NCBI RefSeq assembly: GCF_019668485.1
Contig: NZ_AP024619.1
Span: 2,020,001 to 2,084,000, forward strand
Direction of reading: 5' to 3'
Source of the DNA: Gelria sp. Kuro-4
GTDB taxonomy: Bacteria > Bacillota > DTU030 > DUMP01
DNA length: 64,000 nucleotides
Below are positions 8,874 to 17,696 of this stretch, in pieces. The notes under the pieces were generated by a model, which saw nothing but the letters and a program-made list of their open reading frames with translations, was not told the origin of the DNA and made no database searches. Every line of letters begins with the position of its first letter. Position 1 is the stretch's first letter. A program made the translations under genes and the position numbers.

Positions 8874-9938
8874 CTACTTTATCAAGTCTTCAAAGGTATC
8901 AAACCCGCTGGCAATCCCCAAGGTGCGAGCGAACTCCAGCAAATTCTGCGCAACCACCGGGTTGAGTGGAATTCCCTTCTCCTTGCGCTCTTTGGCTTTC
9001 AATATCTCGATCTCGCCCGGCAGGAAGATCTCGTTCACCCCTTCAGCGGGCCTGGATCTCTTTATCATCGCAATGTAGGCGTCTACAGCTTCCTTGAATC
9101 GCTCTACATCCTGGAATCTACCCACGTCCATTGCCAGCATAAAGTGCCCAATGCGCTCGGGACGGTCGTCAATCATCAGGTCGCCAATATCTCGCCCCAC
9201 GGCTGCTCCTGCCAGTAACGCGGCCAAGAGGTCGACCATAACAGCCAGCCCATAGCCTTTCGGGCCCGCCATGGGGAGGAGGGATCCTCCCTCCCAGAGG
9301 GCCTTCGGGTTATCCGTCGGCTTACCTTCCTTGTCAAGCAGCCACCCCAAGGGAATCCTTTCCTGCTTGCGGATGGCGATCTGCAGTTTGCCAACAGCTA
9401 CGATGCTTGTTGCCATATCCAGGACGATGGGAAATTGCTCTCCGGGAACCCCAATAGCTATTGGGTTGGTGCCCAATAACCGTTCACTGCCGCCAAAAGG
9501 AGCCATAAATGGAGTTGTGTTGGCAGCAACCAGACCAATCATGTTTTCTTCGGTTGCCATCAGGGCATAGTAGCCAGCAATGCCAAAATGGTTGGTGTTG
9601 CGGGTAGCAACAGAGGCTATGCCATGTTCTTTAGCCCTTTCTATGCAGAGTTTCATAGCCCTAGGTGCTGTACAAATGCCAAGACCGTTGTCAGCATCGA
9701 GCACTACTGCGCTGCCAGAGTCTTGGATTACCTTGAGTGTTGGCGTACGGTTAATGAGGTCTTTCCTTAAGCGGCGATAATAGAGTTGCAATCGAGCCAC
9801 CCCATGAGAGTCAACCCCCCTGAGGTCGGAGGCGAGAAGCACGTCGGCACCTACAGACGCGTCTTCGGTAGGGATCCCTAAAGCGCACAGCAACCTGAAT
9901 GCTAAATTCCTAAGTTTTTCTTCGCTGACAACTATCAC
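8874..9938 (-). CDS. malate/L-lactate dehydrogenase (Ldh_2) family oxidoreductase
   Basis: 354 residues, the family's usual size. Ldh_2 enzymes use NAD(P) to oxidise malate, lactate, ureidoglycolate or sulfolactate and are not Rossmann-type. Signature segments are DLRGVDSHGVARL (about 38-50), NTNHFGIAGYY, GTNPIAIGVPG and LDMATSIVAVGK. It lies directly downstream of the lactate-type permease and upstream of the LarA-like gene, so an L-2-hydroxyacid substrate is likely. A second member at 23,451-24,530 is clearly divergent in sequence, so the two probably differ in substrate. Confidence 0.88.
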   Translation of the reverse strand: MIVVSEEKLRNLAFRLLCALGIPTEDASVGADVLLASDLRGVDSHGVARLQLYYRRLRKDLINRTPTLKVIQDSGSAVVLDADNGLGICTAPRAMKLCIERAKEHGIASVATRNTNHFGIAGYYALMATEENMIGLVAANTTPFMAPFGGSERLLGTNPIAIGVPGEQFPIVLDMATSIVAVGKLQIAIRKQERIPLGWLLDKEGKPTDNPKALWEGGSLLPMAGPKGYGLAVMVDLLAALLAGAAVGRDIGDLMIDDRPERIGHFMLAMDVGRFQDVERFKEAVDAYIAMIKRSRPAEGVNEIFLPGEIEILKAKERKEKGIPLNPVVAQNLLEFARTLGIASGFDTFEDLIK

Positions 9939-10051
9939 GTTATAGACCCCTTTCCCAAACTTCTGATATCTCTTGGCGCGCTTGGCCCTTCTTCATATCT
10001 GGCTGTAAGAACGCGGCTGTTGAAGAAGCCGCCAGGACTCTAAAGCGACAC

Positions 10052-11527
10052 TCAAATAGTCAAGGTAATTAAATAGCCGATCACCGCTGTGGTCAGGAAC
10101 ACGACTATAAAGGGCTTCAGTACTTTCCGCAGGATATCTCCCTCTTGGCCTAGCAATCCAACTGTTGCCGCCACGGCCACGATGTTGTGGGTACAGATCA
10201 TGTTGCCGATGGCCGACCCGAGGTGCTGCATGATGACTGGCTGGAGAGGAACTAAGCCCACGTGTTTGGCAGCTGTAACGTGCAAGCCGTTGAACATGAG
10301 GTTGGACGTTGCAGACGTCCCGGCAATATAGGCGCCCAGCGTCCCGATGGCCAGTGCTGCGAAAGGATACGTCCGGCCAACGGCTGTGCCCAAAGCAACT
10401 GCCAGAGCCTCCATCATCCCGCTAAAGCGCATGACCCGGGCCAGAGTCAAGAGACTTCCCAACGCTATAAAGGAAGGTATCATCCGGCGGAACGTCCTTC
10501 GCGCGTAGCAGCTCAGTTCACCAGTCTTGACCCCGAGGAGGAGACTGCCGGCTATGCAGCAGATCCAAAGGACAACTGCGATCCATGTCAAATAGCCATA
10601 TTGCGTCAAAGTCTTGTAGGGAACGGTGTTGCGTACCAAGGGAAGCATGATTAAGACTAGCAGGTACGGCGACATGGCCCGCCACAACGGCATGTTTATC
10701 CGGGATAGATCCACGTTGGACCCTGCCAGGAGATACTCTTCGGGAACGGACTTTGTAAACCAGCGGGCAGAAACCCCCACCATGATCATTGTCACCAAAC
10801 CGGTAGTCATGCCGACAACTTCTGGGCCGAGGAACGTAGAAGCGAACATGACAGCGGCACCAAAACTCAGGCCAGCAACAAGCAGGTTTGGGATTAACCC
10901 GCGTAACCCTTTACGGCCGAACACCGCCCAGATCAAAATGAATGGTAGAGTAAAGCCAAGTACAGGAACGGCCCGGCCCAACCAAAAGTTGATTTCTTCC
11001 GAGGTGATAATTCCCTTAACCACTGAAGCTCCGAAGTTCAATGTCGCACCTGCCGCCCCCCAGCAGACGATAAAGCTGTTGCATATCAAGGCAGCAGTAG
11101 CCGCGACGATGGGCTGGTAGCCTAAACCAATGAGCATTGGGGCAGCGACCGCTGCCGGACTCCCTGAGCCGGCAGCACCTTCCAGGAAGGAACCAAACCC
11201 CATGGCGATTATGACCAATAGGATGCGCTTGTCCCGGGTGACCTTCTTTATTGCATCTTTGATAACTTCCATGGCTCCAGATCCCTTCACCGTATCCAGT
11301 ATGGTGAAGGCAGCCCACAACATGAAGATCACGCGCAGCGACTCCAGTCCGCCGTCCGTAAAAGCGAATTGGATTCTGTCAGGTGCCCCATGAAACACGA
11401 ACATAGCTAGCAATGTACCGACGACCAGACCCAATGGGCCTAGAATCATCGCCGGCTTGTGAAACACGAGCATACCTAGAAAAACTATAGCAATAGGTAT
11501 AACCGCCAACAATGCTAATCCTACCAC
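10052..11527 (-). CDS. lctP: L-lactate permease family transporter
   Basis: 491 residues, polytopic, first gene of the six-gene hydroxyacid operon. LctP-type permeases import lactate or glycolate with protons. Recognisable segments include GFGSFLEGAAGSGSPAA near residue 115 and GTLGAYIAGTSATSNLMF near residue 395, both diagnostic for the family. It starts with GTG at 11527, with GAGGGGG 7 nt upstream; the sequence immediately before that RBS is shared with the aldehyde oxidoreductase gene at 37 kb. E. coli lctP is slightly longer (about 550), within family variation. Confidence 0.9.
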   Translation of the reverse strand: MVGLALLAVIPIAIVFLGMLVFHKPAMILGPLGLVVGTLLAMFVFHGAPDRIQFAFTDGGLESLRVIFMLWAAFTILDTVKGSGAMEVIKDAIKKVTRDKRILLVIIAMGFGSFLEGAAGSGSPAAVAAPMLIGLGYQPIVAATAALICNSFIVCWGAAGATLNFGASVVKGIITSEEINFWLGRAVPVLGFTLPFILIWAVFGRKGLRGLIPNLLVAGLSFGAAVMFASTFLGPEVVGMTTGLVTMIMVGVSARWFTKSVPEEYLLAGSNVDLSRINMPLWRAMSPYLLVLIMLPLVRNTVPYKTLTQYGYLTWIAVVLWICCIAGSLLLGVKTGELSCYARRTFRRMIPSFIALGSLLTLARVMRFSGMMEALAVALGTAVGRTYPFAALAIGTLGAYIAGTSATSNLMFNGLHVTAAKHVGLVPLQPVIMQHLGSAIGNMICTHNIVAVAATVGLLGQEGDILRKVLKPFIVVFLTTAVIGYLITLTI

Positions 11528-11536
11528 CGTGATTCC

Positions 11537-11600
11537 CCCTCGTAATATAGTTCTTGGACCGACCTTTACGGCGGACTAGGAGCTTGTAGCAGAAGAGCTG
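11537..11600 (-). promoter_or_regulatory. shared leader element, copy 1 (before lctP)
   Basis: Minus strand: GTCCGCCGTAAA, then GGTCGGTCCAAGAACTATATTACG, then the RBS GAGGGGG. The same order GTCCGCTGTAAA ... GGTCTGTCCAAAAACTATATTACG precedes the aldehyde oxidoreductase gene at 37.2 kb, and CTATATTACGG precedes the gntR gene. An operator or promoter element common to these units is likely; TATATT could act as a -10 box but I see no convincing -35. Confidence 0.5.
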
Positions 11601-11655
11601 TTTCCCTTTCCTTCCCTAAAGCCCCAATAAGAAGAGTGTTTAGATCACCGCCGCC

Positions 11656-11846
11656 GGGGCTGTGGAGATGTGGGCAACGCGAGGCGGAGCCGAAGCGTTG
11701 TCCAAGCGCCTGTGGACCCCTGGGGATAACCCCGGCGAAGCTGTTATCCTCGCAGCCGAACACTCGCTGGGGAGAAGCAGTGCAGGCAGGCCTTCCGCCC
11801 AGCGGGTTATCCCCAGAGTCCAGAGGCGCGGCATATCCACAGCCCC
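11656..11846. repeat. 191-bp imperfect inverted repeat upstream of lctP
   Basis: Outer arms GGGGCTGTGGAGATG (11656-11670) and CATATCCACAGCCCC (11832-11846) match at 14 of 15 positions. Inner arms CTGGGGATAACCC (11720-11732) and GGGTTATCCCCAG (11804-11816) are perfect, and GCGCCTGTGGA (11706-11716) pairs with TCCAGAGGCGC with one mismatch. The left side carries about 35 extra bases. It could be a small non-autonomous element, a REP-like repeat or part of a structured leader. Confidence 0.6.
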
Positions 11847-11879
11847 TATCTTCCCAAAGAATGGTTTGGGACCCCCGCG

Positions 11880-12165
11880 GCAAAGTAGTTAGCTTAGGCT
11901 ACACTTTGGAGGATAATTCCTACTCCTCCTTGCGGGCGATGATCCCAGCTGAGTTGGGCCAGCACCGCTTGATTTAGTCTGCTTCCCCGGTACCGGCGCG
12001 GGATTCCTGACCGCATTTTGAGCCCCTGGTAAGGTGATTCCTGAGCGCAGCAACTCAGGATCTGCACCCCCACCCCCAGGTGCATTCTGTTGGCGAGGTT
12101 GGAAGTGCGCCGGCCCCACGGGGGTCCCTTCAAAGTTGGCCGACTCTGCGCGAAAGGAGGTGCTC
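11880..12165 (+). ncRNA. candidate IS110 bridge-RNA region (5' non-coding flank)
   Basis: IS110-group elements encode a bridge (seeker) RNA in the non-coding stretch before the transposase. This flank is about 280 nt long, has no credible ORF and shows several potential stem-loops, for example GGAGGATAATTCCTACTCCTCC, CCTGAGCGCAGCAACTCAGG and CCGGCCCCACGGGGGTCC. Position and structure fit, but the element is dead and the guide loops cannot be assigned without related copies. Confidence 0.35.
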
Positions 12166-13123
12166 ATGATGCCCAACCCGCTTTATGCCGGAATCGATGT
12201 CGGCCTCCGAGTCAACCGCGTCAGCCTGGGTGATTGGAAAGGAGAAGGTAGCTCCCGACGCCAGCGTGGCCAACGACGCTTACGGAGTTCAGACCTTGGC
12301 GCAGTCTTTCAGCCAAACCGCCTCCAAGCTCGGTTGTGATTCCCTCATCATCGGCCTGGAAGCCACCTCTCTTTACAGCTGGCACCTGGCCTGGGTCCTC
12401 AGCAGCCACCAACTCCTGAAGGACCTTAATCCCCAGGTGTACCTGCTCAACCCTTAACTCATCGCCAAGTTCAAGAAAGCTATGGCAACCGACGGCGGGA
12501 AAGACGACTCGGTAGACGCTTTAGCCATCCTCGATCGCCTGCGGCTGGGCCGACTCCCCCATCCCTTTACGCCTGACGACCGTTACCTACCCCTGCAGCG
12601 CCTCACCCGCTATCGGTACCACCTGGTTACACAGGTGGTCCGGGAGAAGAACTACTTTCTCTCTTACCTCTTTCTCAAGTGCAGTGGACTCGTTCAGCAG
12701 CCGCCTTTCTCGAACCCCTTCGGTGCCGCCTCAACGGCCGTTATAACTGAGTTCTTCTCCGTGGAAGAGATTGCTGCCCAGTCGGTGGACGAGCTGGCCC
12801 GCTTCATTGCAGAAAAGAGCCGGAATCACTTTGAGGATCCCGGGCGTTTGACCAAGGAGCTGAAGCGGGTCGCTCAGAACTCGTATCGCCTGCCGGACAA
12901 GCTCAAGCAGCCGGTGAATGCCATCTTGGCCTCCAGCCTGGCCCGCATCCGCTTCGTAGAGAAGCAGATCAAGGCGGTGGACAAGCAAATCGAGCGGGAA
13001 CTTACTGCGGTCAGCAATCCGCTTCTTTCGGTGCCCGGCCTGGGCCGTGTCTTTACCGCCGGGATCATGAATATTGCCTTCTTGCCGCAACCGACCCCTC
13101 TCGAACATGTTTTCTGTGCTTGA
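12166..13123 (+). pseudogene. IS110-family transposase pseudogene
   Basis: Starts at ATGATG behind AAAGGAGG. The DEDD catalytic residues are visible in separate pieces: YAGIDVG (Asp), IIGLEATS (Glu) and KDDSVDA (two Asp). A frameshift near 12235-12260 (run GGAAAGGAGAAGG) separates the first about 25 residues, and a TAA at 12455-12457 interrupts the frame before KFKKAMATDGGK. The C-terminal Transposase_20 domain begins with VPGLGRVFTAGI but ends abruptly after about 20 residues, so the C-terminus with the catalytic serine is lost. Inactive remnant; adjacent genes are on the opposite strand. Confidence 0.85.
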
Positions 13124-13222
13124 CATATTACCGCATTACTTCTTTGCCCCTACTCTGTAGAGAGCTGCGCAACAGTCTACAATGTTTACCAGTCCATTCC
13201 CAGCTTTGTTTGGCTCCGCACC

Positions 13223-15328
13223 TTAGATAACTATCAAGGCGTCTGCCACTTTCACGCCTTTACCCTTCGGATAGACAAACACCGGATTAAGATCGAGTTC
13301 ACGGATTTCGTGTTTTCTTTCAGCGGCCAATCTTCCAACAGCAACAATGACCTTGGCCAGAGCATCCACATCGAGCAGTTCGCTTCCACGATACCCTTTG
13401 AACAAAGGGGCAGCCCGCAGAGAGTCGATCATGCGCAATGCTTCAAGCTTGGTTAAGGGTACAGGGTAGAGAGCGACGTCTTTGAAAACCTCAACGAACA
13501 CACCACCGAGGCCCACCAATACCATGGGGCCGAACTGGTCGTCCCGGGAAACGCCCACAATTGCTTCCAGTCCTTTGGCCAACATCTCTTGGACCAGCAC
13601 GCCGTTAATCCGGGCATCGGGCTTGTGGCGCTTAACACTAGCGATAATCTCCTTGTAGCCGGCCAAGAGCTCATCTTCATTAGTAATGTTGAGCTTAACT
13701 CCGCCGATGTCGGTCTTGTGCGGCGTATCGGGTGAATCAATTTTGAGGACAACTGGGTAGCCGATGGTTGCAGCGGCATGGACCAGTTCCTTCTCGTTCG
13801 TGGCAATGCATTCATGTGAGACTGGCACTCCGTACTTCTGCAACAGTAACTTGCTTTCGTGCTCGGAAAGAGTAGTCAGACTACCACTACTCTTGGCCAC
13901 CCCGCTCGAAAAAGCAGCCACTTCCAACGTTACCTCATCGGGGTTATAATTCAGAAAATCGGTGAGCTGTTTGAGGGCCGTAAAACCATAGTGCGGACTG
14001 GGCAGGATCGGCACGCCAGCAGCATCATATTTCTGGCGCAGGCCAGGATCCCGGTGACCGCTCAAGGAAGGAATTACGACTATTGGCTTGCTGCCTAGAT
14101 CCTGGGTCACATTCACAACGCCGTCACACACACCGGTGTGTATTATTTGGTTCTGGGGAGTAAGCGTTTCCGGGACATTAACGCCCAGGACCAACATCCC
14201 GATGCTCGGATCAGCCATAATTGTCCGCAATGTTTTCCGATAGGCCTGGGAATCGTAAGCCACTGTAGCAGTCATATCCAGAGGGTTGTTCGGTGTCGCG
14301 TATTCCGGCAGCACTTCTTTCAGCGTCGCCTTGGTGTCCTCGGCGAAGTCGGGCAGTTTGATACCGTTCAAATGGCAGAGGTCAGCGGAAATGGCGGTTT
14401 CTCCGCCGGACAGGTTAAGGATGGCTAAGCCGGGGTTCTTCGGCGGCTCCTTGAGCTTGCTAAATAGCAGACTCGTGGTCAACAATTGCTCAACATCGTT
14501 AACACGGATTACCCCAAACTTCTTAAAGACCGCATTAAAGGCTGCATCTGACCCAGCCAGCGAGCCTGTGTGGGCAGCAGCGATTTGGCGTCCTTTATCA
14601 GAGACCCCGGTTTTGAGCACTACCACCGGCTTACGGCAGCGGGCCGCCTTGGCCAGGGCCTGCGCGAACCGATTAGGTTCCCGAACCCCCTCTAAATACA
14701 GGGCAATTACTTTGGTCTGTTCGTCCTCAATAAGAAAATCCAGGTAGTCAACAGCATCAATGATTGTATTGTTCCCGCTGGAAATCACATACGAATACCC
14801 CATATAGCTAACATTCATCAGCTGTAAGCAGATCTGCCCGCTCTGCGCAATAAGGCCGATGCTGCCACTCTGGCGGCTAAGCCCGTAGAAAGGAAGCCCG
14901 AAGGCCCAAACCTGGTCAACATTGTTGACAAATCCGCCGCAGTTAGGGCCACAGAGAGCTATGCCATGTTTTTGCGCTACCTCCTGCAATTCCTGTTCAG
15001 CCCGGACGCCATCACCGCCCATTTCGCGGTAGCCGCTGGCATAAACCACCGCCGCCCGGCAATCATGTGCGGCTGCTTCTTCTAAAATGGCGTTTACGGT
15101 GTCCCGGGGAGTACAAATAACTACCAGGTCCACTGGTTCAGGGATTGCGGAAATGCTGGCAAAGCATTTCTTCCCCATAACCTCTGTCCGGCGTGGATTC
15201 ACAAAATACAAACGCTCGCCTAGGTTAGAGTCCAAAAGGTTCTTGCAGGCATTGGCCCCGAAGCCGGGTTTTTCCGTAGCTCCAACTACAGCAACTGTTT
15301 TCGGCCGTAACAAGCTCCCCAGATCCAT
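13223..15328 (-). CDS. ADP-forming acyl-CoA synthetase (single-chain)
   Basis: 701 residues. Converts acyl-CoA + ADP + Pi to acid + ATP + CoA, conserving energy by substrate-level phosphorylation. Domain order: CoA-binding (from TVAVVGATEKPGFG, about 11-24), succinyl-CoA-ligase-like domains with the phospho-histidine at about His253 in AAAHTGSLAG, and a C-terminal ATP-grasp domain (GYPVVLKIDSPDTPHKTDIGG) ending in an ELDLNPV segment. Alpha and beta parts are fused in the order seen in bacterial acetate-CoA ligases (ADP-forming). It follows the 2-oxoacid oxidoreductase genes by 18 nt, which strongly suggests it uses the acyl-CoA they make. Confidence 0.88.
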   Translation of the reverse strand: MDLGSLLRPKTVAVVGATEKPGFGANACKNLLDSNLGERLYFVNPRRTEVMGKKCFASISAIPEPVDLVVICTPRDTVNAILEEAAAHDCRAAVVYASGYREMGGDGVRAEQELQEVAQKHGIALCGPNCGGFVNNVDQVWAFGLPFYGLSRQSGSIGLIAQSGQICLQLMNVSYMGYSYVISSGNNTIIDAVDYLDFLIEDEQTKVIALYLEGVREPNRFAQALAKAARCRKPVVVLKTGVSDKGRQIAAAHTGSLAGSDAAFNAVFKKFGVIRVNDVEQLLTTSLLFSKLKEPPKNPGLAILNLSGGETAISADLCHLNGIKLPDFAEDTKATLKEVLPEYATPNNPLDMTATVAYDSQAYRKTLRTIMADPSIGMLVLGVNVPETLTPQNQIIHTGVCDGVVNVTQDLGSKPIVVIPSLSGHRDPGLRQKYDAAGVPILPSPHYGFTALKQLTDFLNYNPDEVTLEVAAFSSGVAKSSGSLTTLSEHESKLLLQKYGVPVSHECIATNEKELVHAAATIGYPVVLKIDSPDTPHKTDIGGVKLNITNEDELLAGYKEIIASVKRHKPDARINGVLVQEMLAKGLEAIVGVSRDDQFGPMVLVGLGGVFVEVFKDVALYPVPLTKLEALRMIDSLRAAPLFKGYRGSELLDVDALAKVIVAVGRLAAERKHEIRELDLNPVFVYPKGKGVKVADALIVI

Positions 15329-15346
15329 GCTGTTCTCTCCCTTTTG

Positions 15347-15877
15347 CTAGACTAACTGGGTACCTTTCTTGTAGGCCTCTGTATTTAGAAGGAAGACCTT
15401 TTCGCCTTTCTGGCCAAAATACTCCTTGATTCCTTCCAACAGAGCCTGGTCACTCACCATCGGCACCTTACTGAGCAGGGCGCCGAGCATAACTACGTTT
15501 GCTGCCCGGACGTCCCCAACTTCCCTGGCAGCGTCTGTAACGGGAACTGATACAATCCTTGGGTCATTCTTTAACTTATCTTCCGGAATCAGGGAACTGT
15601 TGGCAATGATAAGCCCATCGGCTCTAATAAGGTCCTTAAATTTGTCCAGTGACGGCTCGTTCATGGCGACGAGGATGTCTGGACTTTCAAAAAAGGGGCT
15701 GCCTATTTCCTCTTCGCCCAGTTTTACTGTGCAGTTGGCCGTCCCACCCCGCTGCTCAGCACCATAAGACGGCATCCAGGAGACGTGTTGTCCTTCCAGC
15801 ATGGCCGCTTGAGCAAGAATAACTCCTCCTGCTAGGATGCCCTGGCCGCCAAAGCCGGCAAATACTATCTCATGCAT
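15347..15877 (-). CDS. 2-oxoacid:ferredoxin oxidoreductase, gamma subunit
   Basis: 176 residues of the POR/KOR gamma domain, which helps hold CoA and the active site together. The start VFAGFGGQGILAGG (4-17) and SYGAEQRGGTANC are diagnostic. The ATG overlaps the beta-subunit stop by one base (TAATG), indicating translational coupling. Together with the alpha, beta and delta genes upstream it completes a four-subunit enzyme that decarboxylates 2-oxoacids to acyl-CoA while reducing ferredoxin. Confidence 0.93.
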   Translation of the reverse strand: MHEIVFAGFGGQGILAGGVILAQAAMLEGQHVSWMPSYGAEQRGGTANCTVKLGEEEIGSPFFESPDILVAMNEPSLDKFKDLIRADGLIIANSSLIPEDKLKNDPRIVSVPVTDAAREVGDVRAANVVMLGALLSKVPMVSDQALLEGIKEYFGQKGEKVFLLNTEAYKKGTQLV

Positions 15878-16617
15878 TACTTGGAACCCCCTCTCTTGAC
15901 GAGCTCACCCATGGGGTAGTAAGGGACCACTTCAGTCTCGAGCCTTTTGAGAGAATCCCGAGGGCTTAAGTGCCAGTTTGTCGGGCACGGGGACAACACC
16001 TCTACCATTGAAAAGCCCTCGCGGTTGAGTTGAGCTTCGAAGGCATTACGGATATAGCCCTTAGTCTTACGGATTTCCGTTGGGCTAAACACGCCACCGC
16101 GTGCGATGTAAGCCACAGGAAGCACCGCCAGCATCTCCGATATCTTCAGAGGCATACCAGTCAGATCTGGGTCTCGTCCCTTCGGAGAAGAAGCCGTTTT
16201 CTGTCCAGGCAGTGTGGTAGGCGCCATCTGGCCCCCAGTCATCCCGAACACACCGTTGTTGACAAAAATAGTGGTGAATCTTTCATTGCGGGCAGCAGCG
16301 TGAATTATTTCAGCGGTACCTATAGCAGCGAGGTCACCGTCACCTTGGTAAGTGAAAACGGTATTCTCCGGCCGTACCCGTTTGATAGCCGTGGCCGTCG
16401 CTGGCGCGCGGCCGTGGGGAGCCTGTATCCAGTCGACAAGAAAAGTGGTTCGCATGAGGCAGGCACAGCCCACGGCCTGAACCCCGATAGTTTTTTCTTC
16501 AAGCCCTAGTTCTTCCAAGACTTCGGCTACCAGTCGGTTGATAATCCCGTGGCCGCAACCGGGGCAAAAGCGGCTTGGGGCCACTAAGGTTTTCGGAGCT
16601 TCGAACGTCCGTGGCAC
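15877..16617 (-). CDS. 2-oxoacid:ferredoxin oxidoreductase, beta (TPP) subunit
   Basis: 246 residues. The thiamine diphosphate-binding motif is visible as GDGDLAAIG followed by IFVNNGVFGMTGGQ, and cysteines CPGCGHG near residue 19 match the cluster/TPP region of this subunit. This short beta subunit is typical of 2-oxoglutarate or branched-chain 2-oxoacid oxidoreductases (KOR/VOR), not of the large pyruvate enzyme. It abuts the alpha subunit gene without a gap and overlaps the gamma gene by one base. Confidence 0.93.
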   Translation of the reverse strand: MPRTFEAPKTLVAPSRFCPGCGHGIINRLVAEVLEELGLEEKTIGVQAVGCACLMRTTFLVDWIQAPHGRAPATATAIKRVRPENTVFTYQGDGDLAAIGTAEIIHAAARNERFTTIFVNNGVFGMTGGQMAPTTLPGQKTASSPKGRDPDLTGMPLKISEMLAVLPVAYIARGGVFSPTEIRKTKGYIRNAFEAQLNREGFSMVEVLSPCPTNWHLSPRDSLKRLETEVVPYYPMGELVKRGGSK

Positions 16618-17679
16618 CTAGAGCACCTCCTTAATGGAGCCATCCGAAATACCCTCTACCATTTTGAGGATCCCGTTGGCCGTAGGGGCATCCTTCCCGC
16701 ATGGCAGTGAATAAACAGGGGTCTTGCCGTTAACAGCCAGGCGCACATCTTCCACCATTTGTCCCAGGCCACTCATCTCTACAGAAAGGAACGCCTTCGC
16801 GCTTTGAGCCGCAGCGGCAACGGCTCTTGCTGGGAAGGGCCAAAGGGTAATGGGCCGGAGAAGACCGACTTTAACGCCCTTTTTCTGACCCATGCTAACC
16901 GCTTGCTTACAAGCCCGGGCAGATATCCCATAAGCTATTAGGACGATATCCGCATCGTCCAACATAACAGCCTCGTACCGCTGTTCTTTTTCCGCGATAG
17001 TCGCATACTTGGTTCGCAGATTGCGGTCATAGTTGTCCGGGTCCCAGTAAACCGGCGTATGAATCACCTTGGGTTTACCTTTCCCCTTGCCGCGTAGTGC
17101 CCAGGGTTTATCGGGGTTGTGCTCGGTCATAGGAGGTAGCTCTACCGGCTCCATCATTTGACCCAGGGCCCCGTCACTGAGGATCATAGCAGGGTTGCGG
17201 TATTCTTCCGCTTTGTCAAAAGCCAAGCCAACGAGGTCAACCATTTCTTGGATAGAAGCAGGGGCAAGCACCAGCAGTCTGTAGTCTCCGTGCCCACCGC
17301 CTTTAGTGGCTTGAAAATAGTCTCCCTGCCCGGGGGAAATCAGTCCTAGTCCACTACCGTAGCGTTGAACATCGACGATCACCGCCGGCAATTCAGCGGC
17401 AGCAATATAGGAGATACCTTCCTGTTTGAGGCTAACACCAGGCCCGGAAGACGCTGTCAGAGCACGGAACCCAGCACTTGCTGCACCGTAGATCATAGAA
17501 ATAGCAGACACTTCCGATTCAGCCTGGATAAAGTGCCCCCCAACTTCGGGAAGTCGCCAGGACATGTACTCGAGAATTTCGCTTGAAGGGGTTATGGGAT
17601 AACCACAGAAAACTTGGCAACCGGCACGAATTGCCGCTTCGGCCAGTGCTTCGTTGCCTTTCATAAGTTGCCTTGGCAA
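16618..17679 (-). CDS. 2-oxoacid:ferredoxin oxidoreductase, alpha subunit (VorB/KorA type)
   Basis: 353 residues. Pyrimidine-binding and domain II of the enzyme; diagnostic segments are KGNEALAEAAIRAGC, FCGYPITPSSEI and SSGPGVSLKQEGI. Length and sequence impression fit VorB-type alpha subunits (branched-chain 2-oxoacids), but KorA cannot be excluded. The start is probably TTG at 17679, with GGGGGAGG 8 nt upstream; an in-frame ATG at 17664 has only a weak AAGG. It lies 17 nt after the ferredoxin-like delta gene. Confidence 0.9.
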   Translation of the reverse strand: MPRQLMKGNEALAEAAIRAGCQVFCGYPITPSSEILEYMSWRLPEVGGHFIQAESEVSAISMIYGAASAGFRALTASSGPGVSLKQEGISYIAAAELPAVIVDVQRYGSGLGLISPGQGDYFQATKGGGHGDYRLLVLAPASIQEMVDLVGLAFDKAEEYRNPAMILSDGALGQMMEPVELPPMTEHNPDKPWALRGKGKGKPKVIHTPVYWDPDNYDRNLRTKYATIAEKEQRYEAVMLDDADIVLIAYGISARACKQAVSMGQKKGVKVGLLRPITLWPFPARAVAAAAQSAKAFLSVEMSGLGQMVEDVRLAVNGKTPVYSLPCGKDAPTANGILKMVEGISDGSIKEVL

Positions 17680-17696
17680 AACAGGTTCCTCCCCCT

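Noticed and set aside
11711-11846. DnaA-box-like words (ATATCCACA, TGTGGA...) suggesting an origin
   Set aside because: The words are arms of the imperfect palindrome; there is no dnaA/dnaN context and no AT-rich unwinding region.
13121-13150. TTGACA after the IS110 remnant as a promoter
   Set aside because: No -10 at proper spacing and no gene follows on the plus strand.
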